A DNA stretch of 64,000 nt from Paralvinella palmiformis. Taxonomy: Eukaryota; Annelida; Polychaeta; Terebellida; Alvinellidae. The stretch spans positions 90,001 to 154,000 of the forward strand of contig JAODUP010000916.1 in NCBI GenBank assembly GCA_025642065.1, read 5' to 3'. Of the stretch, positions 35,681 to 48,936 are shown one piece after another. A model generated the notes under the pieces. It was not told where the DNA came from. It ran no database searches and saw only the letters and a list, made by a program, of their open reading frames with translations. The translations under genes and the position numbers were made by a program. Every line of letters begins with the position of its first letter. Within the stretch, counting starts at the first letter, position 1.

Positions 35681-36388
35681 TGTCTACACTACCAACACAT
35701 GTTATTTTGATCGCAACTTCAATAACATTTCACTTGATATTCTGTCATTCAAGAAAAGTTAATAGTAGCCAGTGCTATCCAGATATCTCAACTCAAACAG
35801 AGATTGAAGATTGAGCACTTTGAACTTGTGAATGATACTAGCATGGTTGCCTTTCATCACAAAAAAAACCCTCATTAGCTTCTTCGAATGGGTGGAACCA
35901 ACATCCCAGAATAAACATAGTCCATATTATGTACTAAGTGATACCCTCAGTTTAGCTGGACGGCCCAGGTGTATGTCACTTGTAAACAAACTATTCATGT
36001 TACTGTGTAGGTTGAGATTAGGCCTGATATAACCTTTTTGTACCGGAATTAAGCTTCACTATTATTATATTAAACCTGTTCGACAACCCCCGGCCTATCT
36101 CTCGAAGCGCAGTCGCTTCAACGTTGCTTTTTGCCTCTACCGGAAGTCAACGCTGTTTTGTCATGGCGGCCCATTCAAACATCACTGACTGCTCGGACTA
36201 GTTTTCTTTTAGGTCAATTTTCTTTTAGGTCAATGCATTCTGTCATGTTGATACTTCGCGCGAAGCAAAGACTATTTATAACAAGACGTGTTACTTCGCG
36301 TTTTAACTTGGGACGCTATATTGAATTCATGGAGCGCCAGGGCCCTAGCGACCGGAGGTAGATTTGACGGACAGCTTTCTTCGTTAAT

Positions 36389-36460
36389 ATGGCGCCTAAT
36401 GGCACTGGTTCATTCTGCGCCGCTTTCGGCTGCAGTAACAGAAAAAGTATGGGCAAATAA
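36389..36460 (+). CDS. Possible THAP zinc-finger first exon
   Basis: The ATG at 36389 opens MAPNGTGSFCAAFGCSNRKS. THAP domains begin near the N terminus with C-x(2-4)-C followed by a basic stretch, and CAAFGC is a common form. The frame hits TAA soon after, but AACAGAAAAA|GTATGG (about 36447) could be a donor that avoids it. The rest of the domain (C-x2-H, AVPTIF box) is not seen. It could be the 5' exon of a host THAP gene or a relic of a THAP transposase. The stretch ahead has CGGAAGT and CATGGCGG motifs suggestive of a promoter. Confidence 0.35.
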   Translation: MAPNGTGSFCAAFGCSNRKSMGK

Positions 36461-36489
36461 AGACATTCCCGAAAGGAAATGAAAGCTAG

Positions 36490-38450
36490 TGTAAAAATAT
36501 GATATGATCTGGCTTTTTAAAAATAAACTTAATAAAGGATATTTAAAAAATAAGCATAACAATTTGAAATAGACACGCCCCTACTTGACATGACCCATTC
36601 AGTAGGCCCAGGCAGGATCTATCTAGATCTATATTTGTTTCAGACAAAATCTGATTAAATTTTATTGAACAATATCACACCTATTAATCACAAAATGGGC
36701 ATGTAAGATATACATAAACTTACAGTTACATGTACTGGAGCCATTGAAGATGTTATGGGCGGGAGGTATATTTTACTTTATTATTGTTAATAATATAATT
36801 GGACTTCCAAAATTACATTACTATAATCAGATACTTTTCCCTAATTACAATAATTATAAATAGCTGAGTATTTACATGATCACCTGCATCCATATTTATT
36901 TTTAAACATAAGCAATTGCTACTTAATTGTTGTCGTTCAGATATATGATGAAGAAAGATTTAAATTACTTGAATACTAAGTGTAGAATGTATATGATATG
37001 CATTTCACTGAAACGGAATTGATGAACCAGACAACTTACCTAGAATTCTATTCCAACTATTTTTGATGTACCAAATCCACCGCGTGCATTCACTGAAATC
37101 AAAGAGGAAGGTATTAACAGATAAGAGACCTATACAGGAGACAGGGCCAGCTGTGATGGTAATTAATATTTATAAATATTAATGGTGAAAATTTGTATTA
37201 TAAAATTAATTAAATAAGAAACAAGGCATCAAACTCATGAAATTTTATCAGCCTATTTCATATCTTTATGCAAAAAAAACACGATTACCAGCACCTGAAT
37301 TAGTAGTTGAATGTTCAGCTTTAATTGGTATATTTCTCTTCATAACTTAAATGCATATCAAATCAAATTTTTAACCAACTTGAAAAAGGAAAACATGTGT
37401 TTACACATTGTGTGTACACTTGGTTCAAGTCATTATTTTACAAGGTATTGTTCTGTTTCAGTCCTTGAAGTTCTATAATGATGAGATACCAAGTAAATAG
37501 GCCAATCTCTTGGTTACATATTTACTGGTGTTATCTGTTACAGTAGTCAATGCATGTGTCTATTACATCTCTGGGTATATTCTGTCTAACTTTAAATAGT
37601 TCACTGATCTGGACTAAATGTCATATTTTTGTAGTAGTGGTTGTTTATTTGGGTTATTCTGTCCATTTGATAACAATTAAATGACTTATTGTAACTATAG
37701 ATGAACCCGTGGCACAAGAGATTTGATGCCGCTTATTGTATGAAAGTACTAATTTCTCTATCTCTAACATGTTAACGCAAACATAAACATTGTTAATATT
37801 CCATGTATATTCTTTGTTCTCAGCTGGACAGGCCTATATTGCATGGTCTATATTATTGAGGTGTAGACTTTAAATGAACTTATAATTTTTTAAGTTAATA
37901 TATGATAAACAGACATAATGAATACATGGTGAATTGTGTTATGGTTGCGTTATAATAGCTGTATATATCATTATATGTATATATCCAAATAAATACAAAG
38001 TTATGGACCATGATAAACTGACATAATGAAAGTATGTTTGTATGCATTTACCTCATATATAACTAATTGATTTTAATTTAAAAAAACTTCTGAAAATTAC
38101 GTCTTCCACACACAAAGCTGTGAAATAACCTAAACCACGTTCAATTATTTTCTGATCAGCTGTCAAGTGATCGCAAATTGCAAGCTATGAATCAGTTTGA
38201 GAGCTTCGTTTCCTTCGATATCATTTGTGCACAATTAAAGTGTTAATTAATAAAAGAGTATGTGATCATGTAACATATAGTACTAGTATTGGCAATTCAT
38301 TTCAACCATGCGCACACATGTACACAATCACATGTGGACAACCAGAGTTTTTGTTTATCTGAGAAATACCTCCGGTCGCTTGAGGCGCCACTGGTTCAAA
38401 ATTTAACACGGCGCGGCAAGAGTAACGCCTCTATATTTAAGCTCTCTGCG
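36490..38450. other. Gene-free stretch
   Basis: AT-rich with no open frame above 60 codons and no repeat family recognised. This is the longest quiet stretch of the window. Confidence 0.5.
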
Positions 38451-38463
38451 CGAAGCCCCCTCA

Positions 38464-38830
38464 GAGTGAGCTCCGGTGGTCTAGCGGTTAAGTATCCGAC
38501 ACTTGGTGCCAATGGTCACAGGTTCGAACCCTGTAAGAGGTCGAAACTTTTCCAGGGATTAATTTATCGGCTCACTACATCGTGGGTGGTTGACCACGTT
38601 AAATGGCGCTCAAGTCTCCACTGAATTATTTAAAATAAAGGGGGACGTTAAAAACCCTCTGAGGACGTAAAACACTCTGGCAGTGACCACCCTCAGGGTA
38701 TTTCGGCTCCATCTTTCCATACTGCTCCCCTGTGAGTGGTAGTGGAAGAAGGTTCCTCAACCACTCCAACATAGAGGCTGTGCTGATTAAGCGACAGCCT
38801 GGGGATTCTCCCCGAATAACAAAACCAAAC
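38464..38830 (+). mobile_element. SINE-B copy with target-site duplication
   Basis: A 367-base plus-strand copy: head GAGTGAGCTCCGGTGGTCTA with A box, then GGTCACAGGTTCGAACCCTG (B box), GGGTGGTTGACCACGTTAAA, ACGTAAAACACTCTGGCAGT and GGTATTTCGGCTCCATC, ending AACAAAACCAAACC. It is flanked by a perfect 10-base repeat AGCCCCCTCA (38454-38463 and 38831-38840), direct proof of retroposition. Confidence 0.9.
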
Positions 38831-39197
38831 CAGCCCCCTCAACCTCGATCTGGGTGTCCTCATGAATATTCAGTAGGGAATATTAAGAAAGGTCTATAGA
38901 ATGCCGAAACGTTCGTCGCAATATCCCGACCCGGACATTGTCTGAACAGATGGGGACGGAATTACTAACATTAATTGCTATTAACTTTAATAGCTATTAA
39001 TAAAAATCGCTACCTAAAGTGCTCCTTATGATTTAGTTATTTTAGAATTCATGTGAAAAATACTATTGCCAATTGATTAAAATTGCCACTTCCTGTCAAT
39101 AGTTCGTCTGCTACAATGCTTCCGGTAAAGATTTGTTCTTGCTTGAGATTCTTGAATGCTTGATAAATATTGACTTAATTGACTTCCTGCCTGAGTA

Positions 39198-42100
39198 ATG
39201 GATCAATCCACATACTCTTGCACAGATCATAAGGATGGAGAGGAAGATACAAGTTGGCAGGGTTTTAAGCATAAGCCGATAAGGGCCTCCATGTACTTCA
39301 ATCTTCATCCTAATGTACGGAGCCTATTGCATAAGATAAATTAATTGCGTATGATTGCTCACAGAACAAATCTAGCTGCGTTATGTCTGACAGAAACATA
39401 CCATCAAGGAATCTGAGATTGAGAATTACTTATGTGCAAGAAAAGATCGGAGTGGTGGTGGTGTTTGCATGTTTGTGCGTAACAACATCGCGTTTGATCC
39501 AAGAATTGACATGCACAGTGATGAGTTGGAAGCAGTCCGGGTCAACATCCTACTCCCAAAGACCAAGCCAACACTCATAGGTACATGCTACAGGCCATCA
39601 GACCAGAACTGTTTCTACCGTGTACCCGAGGAGGTGTGTTCCAATTCATCAGGATATCTGAAAAGTGAAGTGTTCTTAACAGGTGACTTTAATACTAATG
39701 TTGGTTCAATTGGAAACAGCACTTTGGTAAATTCAATAATCAATAAAGATCCTACCAGAGTGTGTAATACCAGTCAGTCTACAATAGACCTCATATTAGT
39801 ATCTGATGTTCAGAAAATCACACAAAGTGGTGTTATTGCATGTGGTATGAGTGACCATATGGTTACATATTGTACAAGGAAAGTATGTAAACAACAAGTT
39901 AACTGTCACAATTCAGTAAATATTCGTTCTGTGAAGTACTATACCAAGGAATTATTTTGTGAAAGGTTTTCTGTTGTAAACTGGGATCCAATAATTAGTT
40001 ATAATGATGTTGATCAAACCTAGCTTAAGTTTAAAACAGTTTTTTATGAGTATTAGACAGTATTGCTGCAACAAAAACATCAGAGTAAAACAACGTACAG
40101 AGCCTTAGATTAACAATGAGACCTTGAGTGGTATTAATAAGCGAGAGAAGATGTTGAAAGATTTCAAGACGTCAAAAGGTCCATCCAAATATGACGAATA
40201 TAAAAGTTTAAAGAATGACGTGAAAAAGGCTGTAGACAGAGCTAAAGAAACAAAAACACCCCAAAAAACTATCGCAAACAATTAGGTTCTTCAAAAAACA
40301 CAAAAACCAAATCTAGTAATATTGGTTTAAATATTGATGGGGCGGTATCTTTTGAAAAATCAGTCGTGGCTCAAACATTTAATAACTTGTTTACCATCAC
40401 AGCTTCTACACTAGTTAATAACCTACCTTCCTTTACTGGAAACTTTGGAAAACAACATATTTTTAACTACTACAAAAACAAACATGTTACCCAGGATTCT
40501 TTTGTCTACAGTTAATGTTGAAGATGTAGGTAAAATGTTGAGAAGCATAGACAGGTATAAGGTAACTGGTTTAGACAATATTCCGGCCCGATTTGTAAGC
40601 GATGGTGCAGAGCAAATTGCACTCAGTATTACTCATATTGTGAATATTCCAATACACCAAGGAAAGGGACCCCCAGGATTTAAAAGTTGCAAAAGTTACT
40701 CGGTTATATAAACCAGGTAGTAAAATAGAATCTGTAAAATTTTTACATGTCTCAGGGCTCAGCATCATTTCAAAAGTACTGGAACGAGTGATTTACAACC
40801 AGATAAATAAATACATTGAAAATAATAATATGTTATAAGAGTTACAATCTGACTTCAGAAAATCTTACTCAACAGACTCATGTTTTATACATTTGGCAGA
40901 TTACATCAAAGATGAAATTGATAAACGTAATTTATGTGGAATGGTTATGTTAGATTTACATAAAGCATTTGACACAGTTAATCATTACATTTTGTTATTT
41001 AAATTACAGTAAATGGACTTCAATAGTTAATGTTGTGAATTAGATGTCTTCATAATTAACTGATAGAGAACATATAGTAAATATAAATGATACTAAATAA
41101 GAACCTAGTAAGATAACCTGTGGGGTGTCACAGGTCAGTATAATTGGGTCATTGTTGTTATTGTTGTATATAAATAACATGGAAGATATTGTTATATGTT
41201 GACGATTCGGCTTTATTAGTGTCTGAGAAAGATGTTAACAGAATAGAAACTATATTAAGTAATGAATTACAGAATATCAGCAATTGGCTAGTGGACAACA
41301 AATTATCTCTCCACTTCTATTTTATTTGGTTCCAAAATTAAATTATATAAATCACCATAATTAAATGTACAGTACAATGACACTAATATTAGACCAAAAT
41401 CAACAGTAAAATAACTGGGACCAGAAATAGACCATTATGTGTCAGGAGAAAATATGGCTAGTACGATAATTGAAAAAGTAAGCTCCATAACAAAATGTCT
41501 AATCAGAAAATCTAAATACTTAGATAACGACACAATGAAATTACTTGCATGAGCCTTAGTACATACGATGTCATCTAGACTATGCATGTGCATCATGGTA
41601 TAGCAATTTGACTAAGAAAACCAAAGATAAATTACAAATATGTCAAAATAAACTACCCCCTCGTACTCATTTAGATTATTCACACTTTAGTCAATTGAAT
41701 TGGTTACCAGTGGACAAACGAGTCTCCCATTTGAAATTAGGACACATCCATCAAATTATACATGGTTCACCTCCAGCTTTTTTGTCATATTGCTTTGCCC
41801 CGGTTAGCAATGCACATAGTATAGGGACACGTGCTAGTCAGGCTTCGCTTGTTGTTCCTAGGTATAGGAGTTTATTTGGTAAAGGAACTTTTACATACAC
41901 AGGTGCTATTGCATAGAATAATTTACCTGTTCAATCTATTATGAAAAAGTCTAGTTTTAAAAAAGCAGTCAAATCTCATCTCGTAAATAACGCTAGGGAA
42001 GGGGAATTTAGTTTGTATGTATAAGTGCATCAAATAAATTTAAGTGTACTTTTAATTTGTATTATATGTCTGGTCAATTGTGGTACACTTTTTGGTTGTA

Positions 42101-42325
42101 GTCTACTTGTTTTAATTTGGTCAGGTTACAGTTCTTTGTGCTATATGGTATTATATGTATGTGTTTATCTAGTATTATTTCTATGAAACAATTTTGTACC
42201 TCCATCTTGAGTCAAGTCACTTTGAGGACCATTATCATCGGAATTTCTTATGTACATAATGTTACAATATTGTATTCTATGTATTGTATTTTTATGTATA
42301 CGAATTCTGAATGAAATCAAATCAA
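39198..42325 (+). pseudogene. CR1/L2-like (jockey superfamily) LINE, decayed
   Basis: The ORF opens at ATG 39198. The endonuclease domain shows PNVRSLLHKI, AALCLTETYH, RSGGGVCMFVRN (to 39486), EAVRVNI, CYRP, FLTGDFNTN and CGMSDHMVTY (to about 39870). The RT domain starts near 40500: VTGLDNIPARFVSDGAEQI, SIISKVLERVIYNQI, SDFRKSYSTDSC, VMLDLHKAFDTVNH (first catalytic Asp), CGVSQVSIIGSLLLLLYIN, and LLYVDDSALLVS (catalytic YxDD, about 41194-41226). The C-terminal part (41608-42025) includes LPPRTHLDYSHFSQLNWLPV and VPRYRSLFGKGTFTYTGA. Several stops and frameshifts break it. No ORF1 is seen upstream, so it is 5'-truncated or incomplete. The 3' end is marked by AAATCAAATC at about 42315-42325. Confidence 0.85.
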
Positions 42326-42329
42326 AGGC

Positions 42330-43415
42330 CTAGTACTATTGCTATGCCTACACCCAGTTTAAGATACGGCATACCAATCAGTTCATCAATGGACCCTACT
42401 TGCCCCGGGTGTCTATCAGTTTGTAATCATAACATCGGACCTTAATCATATACAAGTTATAGGTTTTATAAGGAGTGCCTAAATATAATTGAATTTACAA
42501 AGAATAAATAAATAAAATTATCAATTAAATATATACAAACATAATGAGGTTGCCATTATGGTTGGGACAATCATCATTGGAGAGGGATTTTCAGGTAAAT
42601 CTTTTTTAATTAGAGTAACATTTAATATGGAGAGAGACAAAAGTGACGTCATTGTGAAATTGACTTGAGAAATATGTGCCTTGTCAAGTGGTTATTTGTA
42701 AGATAATACATCAAATGTTCTATGTAAAATGTCTACATTTATTTTTTAGATCTACCAGCAAACATTTATACACTTTTGTAAATAGATCTATATAGATGAT
42801 GATTATAAAACTGTATTAGGTTTATGACAACACATCAATACAAAATTACCTTGAAAGAAATATTTGTATTATTAAGTGGTTTGATTATTATAATGAAATT
42901 AAATTATAAAAATTGCCCATTGTACTCAAAAGTAATAAAACTTTCCTACATATTTAGTTATATATATGTTGGTCCAAAATATATTTCTGTGATATATGTA
43001 CATATCTATAGTCTATCATAATTGCTGAAAATAGGATTTATTTGTTTTAATGTAGAATTGTTGTTTCCATGTCACACTTTATTTGCACGAGTATTTATCA
43101 AACTAGAAACGCTACAATATAATTTGAAATTGTCAGTGTGGTGTTTAAAAAAGAAACGTAAAGTCGTTTACCCAAAAGACCACCTCTATATGTAGAATTT
43201 ATCTGTTGTAACAGTATGTAGTCCTAATTAACGTGGGATAAATGGGTTTGAAACGATGATATACAGTAACTCTAGCTAAGGGTATGTTTGATTTAAATTA
43301 ACAACACCGCCAGTCGCATTAACTCGAGACTCCACTCTCGTGTGATGAATGAAACAAGTGCTGGCAGCAAATTTATGTTATATTATGAGTACTAGTAGGC
43401 TAATTTAGTTTAATT
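42330..43415. other. Gene-free stretch
   Basis: AT-rich sequence with no exon or repeat family recognised. Confidence 0.5.
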
Positions 43416-43420
43416 TCGAG

Positions 43421-43639
43421 CTATTTACTTGCATCTCTGGGATAAGTGTGTGACCGCGCACAAACTTGATAAAAATGTGCCTCTGCGAAGCCAGTGATCA
43501 ATTGTTCTATTATTGTCCGACTCAATCGATAATCGGCCACCTCAAAATCAACCAAAACTTCATTAAACGTTCTTCTTTGGTGAAAAAATCGTTCTCTTCG
43601 ATGGCGTCGACGGTGAACTACGAAATGATTGACTGCCAT
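43421..43639 (-). pseudogene. Possible PIF/Harbinger transposase N-terminal piece
   Basis: The frame from ATG 43639 reads RRRHRRERFFHQRRTFNEVL and ADYRLSRTIIEQLI. Harbinger transposases have a similar start: basic RRRxRRER, then F/L-rich spacer and (K/R)YRLSRxxIxxLI. No DDE region follows. TTAAGTAGCT repeats five times in the next 160 bases (43650-43800), origin unknown. Confidence 0.35.
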
Positions 43640-43649
43640 CTTGACTTTT

Positions 43650-43800
43650 AGGTGCTTAGTTAAGTAGCTGTTTTGGTCATTTTAAGTAGCTCTTTTAAGT
43701 AGCTTTGTTTAGTAACTCACCTTTTACAACTAGCTATTTATATTTGGTAGCAAATTGTTACTTAAGTAGCTAAATGTCATTTAAGTAGATAAATCAGCTT
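43650..43800. repeat. Dispersed TTAAGTAGCT phrases
   Basis: TTAAGTAGCT or one-base variants appear at least five times within 160 bases, irregularly spaced. Confidence 0.6.
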
Positions 43801-44014
43801 CTTAAAAAATAAAGTAATTCGGTCCCTGGGTGACTTCTGTGCGCAATGCACTATATTGTCAATTATAAATTATGTTATTACTAATATAAACACTTATAAA
43901 GTTATCAGCTCGGATCATTGATAGAAAATAAACGATGATGAGTAATATCTATAATAAATAATCTATAATCTATACGTTATTGATATACTATAATATGTCA
44001 TCCACTTTAGTTTA

Positions 44015-44098
44015 GGTCATTTCGGTCTACGTCAAATTGATCTTTACGTCATTACGTCTGATGTTACGTCACTCAGTTATGTCACGTACGTCATAATA
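44015..44098. promoter_or_regulatory. Cluster of ACGTCA (CRE half-site) motifs
   Basis: TTACGTCA, TACGTCA, ACGTCAC and CACGTACGTCA occur about six times in 85 bases. ACGTCA is the CREB/ATF half site. No transcript start is evident next to it, so a regulatory role is speculative and it may equally be a degraded tandem repeat. Confidence 0.3.
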
Positions 44099-44193
44099 AA
44101 AGGACGCAAATTAAGAAGAAAAAAAGGATAAAATAAGTTTAATACAATTTTAAGTAAAATAAAACACTTTAAAAACGCAAAAAAATGTACTAC

Positions 44194-44227
<34 letters not shown>

Positions 44228-44608
44228 CCTCTATCACACCAATATCCTCTAAATAATCTAGCTCAGTAGCACACCTATTACAGGTGTTAGGTAAACTCGT
44301 AGTCTACGTGCAATCAAATATTTACATCGAAATACGTTTTAATATATTTTTAAGGCAAATAAGTTCGATTTACGTCAAAAACCGGGTTACATCACGACTT
44401 TTGGAACTAATTAATGACCTCGGGGGGAGGTCTCACTGTATATTGTATGTACGTCCACAATGTATAAATAAATATATCTGAGAATATATAGAAATTTATG
44501 AAGTGATACAATTAAACATATACTTGATGTTAAAAGAAATGTATATTGTATTATGTCATCCACAACATGTTTTAAATCTGTTTTCGGCGAAAGATGCCGT
44601 AGAAAGAT

Positions 44609-44655
<47 letters not shown>
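44194..44655. repeat. Two triplet microsatellites
   Basis: (AAT)n at 44194-44225 and (TAT)n at 44610-44655 lie 385 bases apart in opposite sense. Confidence 0.9.
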
Positions 44656-45179
44656 TACATTAAAAGTCATTCTAAGAATGTTTCATTTAACCTACCATTA
44701 CCGTAATGTATGAAGGACGTTCTATATCCGTCGGCTAAAACGGTTAAAATGGATCAAATTACCCAATACCGACATATTTAGATAAGCAAAGGATCCACCT
44801 ACATCGGACATCAAACCATCTGACCACATTACACTGGCTGTATGGACTGATGAAGATGACGAACTGCTCCGAACATCGATTTCCGTGGGGGTGGAGTTTA
44901 CATGTGTTAAGTAAATATGGAAAAACGGTAAAATATTGAATATATTGATATTGAAATAGTTTAATCTTCGCTAAAGTGCGTTCCTAGTCGAGCATAATTA
45001 GAGATCGCCAAAAAGTAGAAGTACGATGGAAACTCAACGAATGATAGACATAATTAAATGTTTCTCTTCAGATTTGGAAGATAATAGATTTTTTCTCTCC
45101 CACAACAAATAGAATTTCTTCCCAGAAAATTTAATCAATCACCAGAATGAAATGATGCCTATTGATTACCAAATTGATT

Positions 45180-45275
45180 TTCACTTCCAATTGACCCGTC
45201 ACTCGGATTTGAACCCGGACCAGAGGGTTTGAGCGTGGTGTTATTGACAGTGCCACCTATCAGTGTTGTGGAATT
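45180..45275 (-). mobile_element. tRNA-derived SINE relic
   Basis: On the minus strand GGTCCGGGTTCAAATCCGAG gives a good B box, preceded by a weak A-box region (GGTGGCACTGTCAATAACAC). No body matching the other families is seen. Confidence 0.35.
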
Positions 45276-45514
45276 AATAATGTTAATATTTGGGTGAAAT
45301 GTGTGTTTTAAAATAAATTTATTTAGTATTAGTATTTCTAATTTAAAAAAAGAACGCGTGGATAAATTTTGGGTGATTTTCCTGAATTCCGATCATTCGG
45401 GTGACTATTAAGGCTTACATGCAATAGCTTCAGGGATTACTTATAAATATGCATGTTTTGTGTGACATGTCAGCTTCGGTTTTAATATACACGTACTATA
45501 ATAAATATGGTATG

Positions 45515-45870
45515 TACGCAACGCCGGATTTACATATGGGCTAGTAGGAGATGCAACCCAGGGCCCCAAGACTAGAGGGGTCCCACGGCCCCTCAAGTAT
45601 TGGGGCCCCTGATAAAACTTTGTATATTTTCAGATTTAAGGTGGCTCCTCTGAACTGAGATTTGAATATTTTCAAATTTAATGGGATTCCTCTAAACTAA
45701 TTTGAAACAGTTTAAAGTATTTAGTGCCCGTCTAGTTGGAGTGGGTCTTTTAAATTTAATGGGACCCTTGAATAAATCCCTTTTTAGACACGGGGTGGGG
45801 GGGGGCAGACGTAATGAAGAGGCCCAAATTCTATTAGCTCAGGGGCCACTTAAGACCGGCTTTCTGATCC
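45515..45870. repeat. Degenerate repeat with CCGGATTTAC-type ends
   Basis: The left end reads GCCGGATTTACATATGGGCT. The right end reversed reads GCCGGTCTTAAGTGGCCCC. The inside has three loose repeats of a TTTTCAGATTTAA-GGTGGCTCCT phrase of roughly 55 bases. It looks like a DNA-transposon relic, class unknown. Confidence 0.4.
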
Positions 45871-45991
45871 GGAACATGTGGGCTAGAGAATATCTGCTGA
45901 TTGCTAATATTCAGATGATAATATAAATTACTGTCTGGATGATTGATGACGACAGAAAATACCAAAAACGAAAAACCTGCAGGAAATTTGT

Positions 45992-45997
<6 letters not shown>

Positions 45998-46048
<51 letters not shown>

Positions 46049-46050
46049 AT

Positions 46051-46095
<45 letters not shown>

Positions 46096-46166
46096 TGTGT
46101 GATGTCACTGGTTCAGATAATGAAGACCTAATCATCTCTAAACCTTTGCCATATATATACTTGTGT

Positions 46167-46215
<49 letters not shown>
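45998..46215. repeat. Compound (TC)n(TG)n(TA)n microsatellite
   Basis: (TC)n at 45999-46032, (TG)n at 46032-46101 and (TA)n at 46169-46215. It keeps frames open on both strands for over 110 codons, none of them genes. Confidence 0.95.
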
Positions 46216-46218
<3 letters not shown>

Positions 46219-46942
46219 TGCATACATACACACATACATATGTATGCATAAGCCTAAACAAGCACAAACCTAAACACAAATTAATGTTTTTATAGTATCT
46301 AGATGTCATATGTTTACATGTTGACTTGTCTAGTCAGATATTGACTAATGAATCCACTGGATGATGCCGTTCTCGAATATTCCATTAGTTACTTTACATG
46401 GGACATAATATTCTTTTTCCATCAGTCGAATGTTGAGTAGTACTTTCCATATCCCACTGTTCCGACAATTTGTTTAATCCTGCTGTTTTTGGTCGAATGA
46501 TCCCGATTTAGGAAGAAGAAATCCGATGTGTCTGGACGTGAGGCATGATTCATTGTCATGATTATATCGGATTCTGACAATCGCATTTGTACATCATGCC
46601 TATAATTATTGTCTATTTATGAATTATCCGAGGTAAGAAGCTGCGAGTCATATCAATGACGATCATGAGCAAGACTCGTCTTTTGATTTTATCATATTAT
46701 TATGTATACAGTTGTACATCCATTTAACATAAGATCAGTAAAACTCACTGATCCATCAAACGCCAGAAACAATAATTTAAAATAATAATATTTTATCAAA
46801 TCAGATTAAGCAGTTTTTACGTTCATGCGGAAGTTGGTGTTGTTTTTATATTTTCGTAAAATTTCAAAGATGCTCATATAATCCTCATATATAATTTGCT
46901 TGTAAACAACAATCACCCGGAAATGAATAGTTTTAGCTTAAT

Positions 46943-47123
46943 AGGGCACATCCGTGGTCTAACGTGTTTGATCACAGATCACTACCACCCGTGTTCGAAT
47001 CTCAGTGTGAGCATATGTGAAGGTTGTTTCATCTTTGACCTCGCTTCATTCCCTTAGGAGGTCGCTCGGCCCATTTAGCCTACCATATGACCAAAAGTGA
47101 CCGTAAAACATCAATCATCATCA
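46943..47123 (+). mobile_element. SINE-A copy with perfect target-site duplication
   Basis: Plus-strand copy, head AGGGCACATCCGTGGTCTAA (a slightly damaged A box), B box GTGTTCGAATCTC, and tail ATCATCATCA. The 11-base repeat TTTAGCTTAAT lies on both sides (46932-46942 and 47124-47134). Confidence 0.9.
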
Positions 47124-47134
47124 TTTAGCTTAAT

Positions 47135-47339
47135 GGCCTAGCAAACATAACCGCTCTATAACATTACGAGTGACCTAACATACCTACGTCATCTTATTTC
47201 ACGTGATTAAGATAAATACTTATAATGTATTAAAAAGTATTACGTTCCATTTTGTACTTTTTCACAAAATAGCTATAACTTATTTATACTAATTAGTTCG
47301 AAGATAAACTAGACGACGTACACGCGCGCGCACATACAC

Positions 47340-47383
<44 letters not shown>

Positions 47384-48763
47384 CATCATAACGTGTTGTA
47401 TTTCTCGTCTAACCGTCATAGACGTATTTACAAATGTTTCTCATACCTTCCTCGGGGTATTCATCTTGCACCATGAAGGGGTCACCTTTTGCTTTCTGCA
47501 TCCCGTTTCTCGTCTCATTTAAATAATTTATTCGTGACGTGTACTTTCAGTTCGACGCATTATAAACCTGACGGGTCTGATGTTCTGTAAACAAAACAGG
47601 AATCTGTCAAGTCGATGGCGCGAAGCTTCGCGATACCTGATCGTGGATATAAGATGTGCCAGGTGATATCCAGATGATTAATAATACCCATCTAATGGCC
47701 ATGCGTGTGATGTGTTATAATTGGAACTTAATACAAAATATAAATTTGATAAATAGGAGAATATTGAAATTTAAAAAAGCTTATCAGAAGATTTCGTCTC
47801 AAATTGTTTTCAAATATGATTACCTTTAATTACTTCATAAATACATTGGTCCCCTTCAAATTCATGTTTCTGAAATGTAATTTCCTATTTAGATCTATTT
47901 GATAAATGACAATTGGAAAAGTTTATTTTCAGGTCAAGATATTTAACAGAACCAAAAAGGCATTTTAACACATTATTATTGGCTCACACACACACACACA
48001 CACAATAAACGCGGGCAAGACTGTATCCGTGGAATCGGCTAAATATATAGTATACTATACATTTCGGGATTTTTCTTCCTTTATTGATAAGATCCCAACA
48101 TCTGTGGCAGCCAATTTATTTTTCATGGACACATACTCTCTACTTTCCCATCATACGTCAGAATTAGGTCATGTCGGGGTCAATATATGATTCTGTGACT
48201 GCACAACATCGTGGTTACGAAATCTGTTAATGGGTGCTTATTGGTGCATTATATCAATAGATGTGCACAAAGCACGGATGACATGTAAATAAATGGTTTG
48301 TCCTGCTGTAATTTGGTCCACTTTTAGGTGTTGCCCACACGTGAAGGTGTCCAGTTTGTTCTCAGAAAATGCTGTTATTATTTCCGCTGACTGTTAGGAC
48401 GTGGTCATTATGCGGCTCTTCAATTGGCTGCCATTTTAAATGTGCAACTAGATAATTAGAACGGCAAATCTCGACGAAGCTGTACTGAACAGGATAATGC
48501 GATAGTTTCGAATCTATTTCTAGCCGCTTCAAAATTACCAATTTAGTCATCATCGTATTATATAGATCATAAATTTAAAACGATTTACTGAGACAAAAAG
48601 AAAGCACAAAGCGTACTGAGCTGAGTTTGAGAAGTCGTGTATGCTATGCCTGAAGATCGTATCTTTCAAAGTCTGCGCATTCAAAACAAAACCGTTGATC
48701 TAGAGCTGTATATTTCATCTTTTGTTTATATCTTTGATGGGGCTCTATTTAGGTGTTTATACT
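47135..48763. other. Gene-free stretch
   Basis: A long (CA)n tract lies at 47319-47381 and a shorter one at 47985-48004. No gene is seen. Confidence 0.5.
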
Positions 48764-48802
48764 CGATCCAACGCGCTGCTAGTTAGACCATGGAGGCGCC
48801 CC
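48764..48802 (-). mobile_element. SINE-A head fragment
   Basis: Only the tRNA-like head complement remains: GATCCAACGCGCTGCTAGTT and GACCATGGAGGCGCCCC. The body and tail are gone. Confidence 0.6.
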
Positions 48803-48936
48803 TACAATATAGGATATAATGTATGTTATATAAACTATATGGTTAAGCTTAATTATGTTTTGTCTATGTAATAGTGATTGTCACTAATGTTATTGTTACG
48901 CTTTTATCGACTCTAAATTAATTTTTCTTACTCTTA

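Noticed and set aside
45911..46309. Overlapping frames of 132 and 118 codons on opposite strands
   Set aside because: They are made of (TC)n, (TG)n and (TA)n microsatellite translation.
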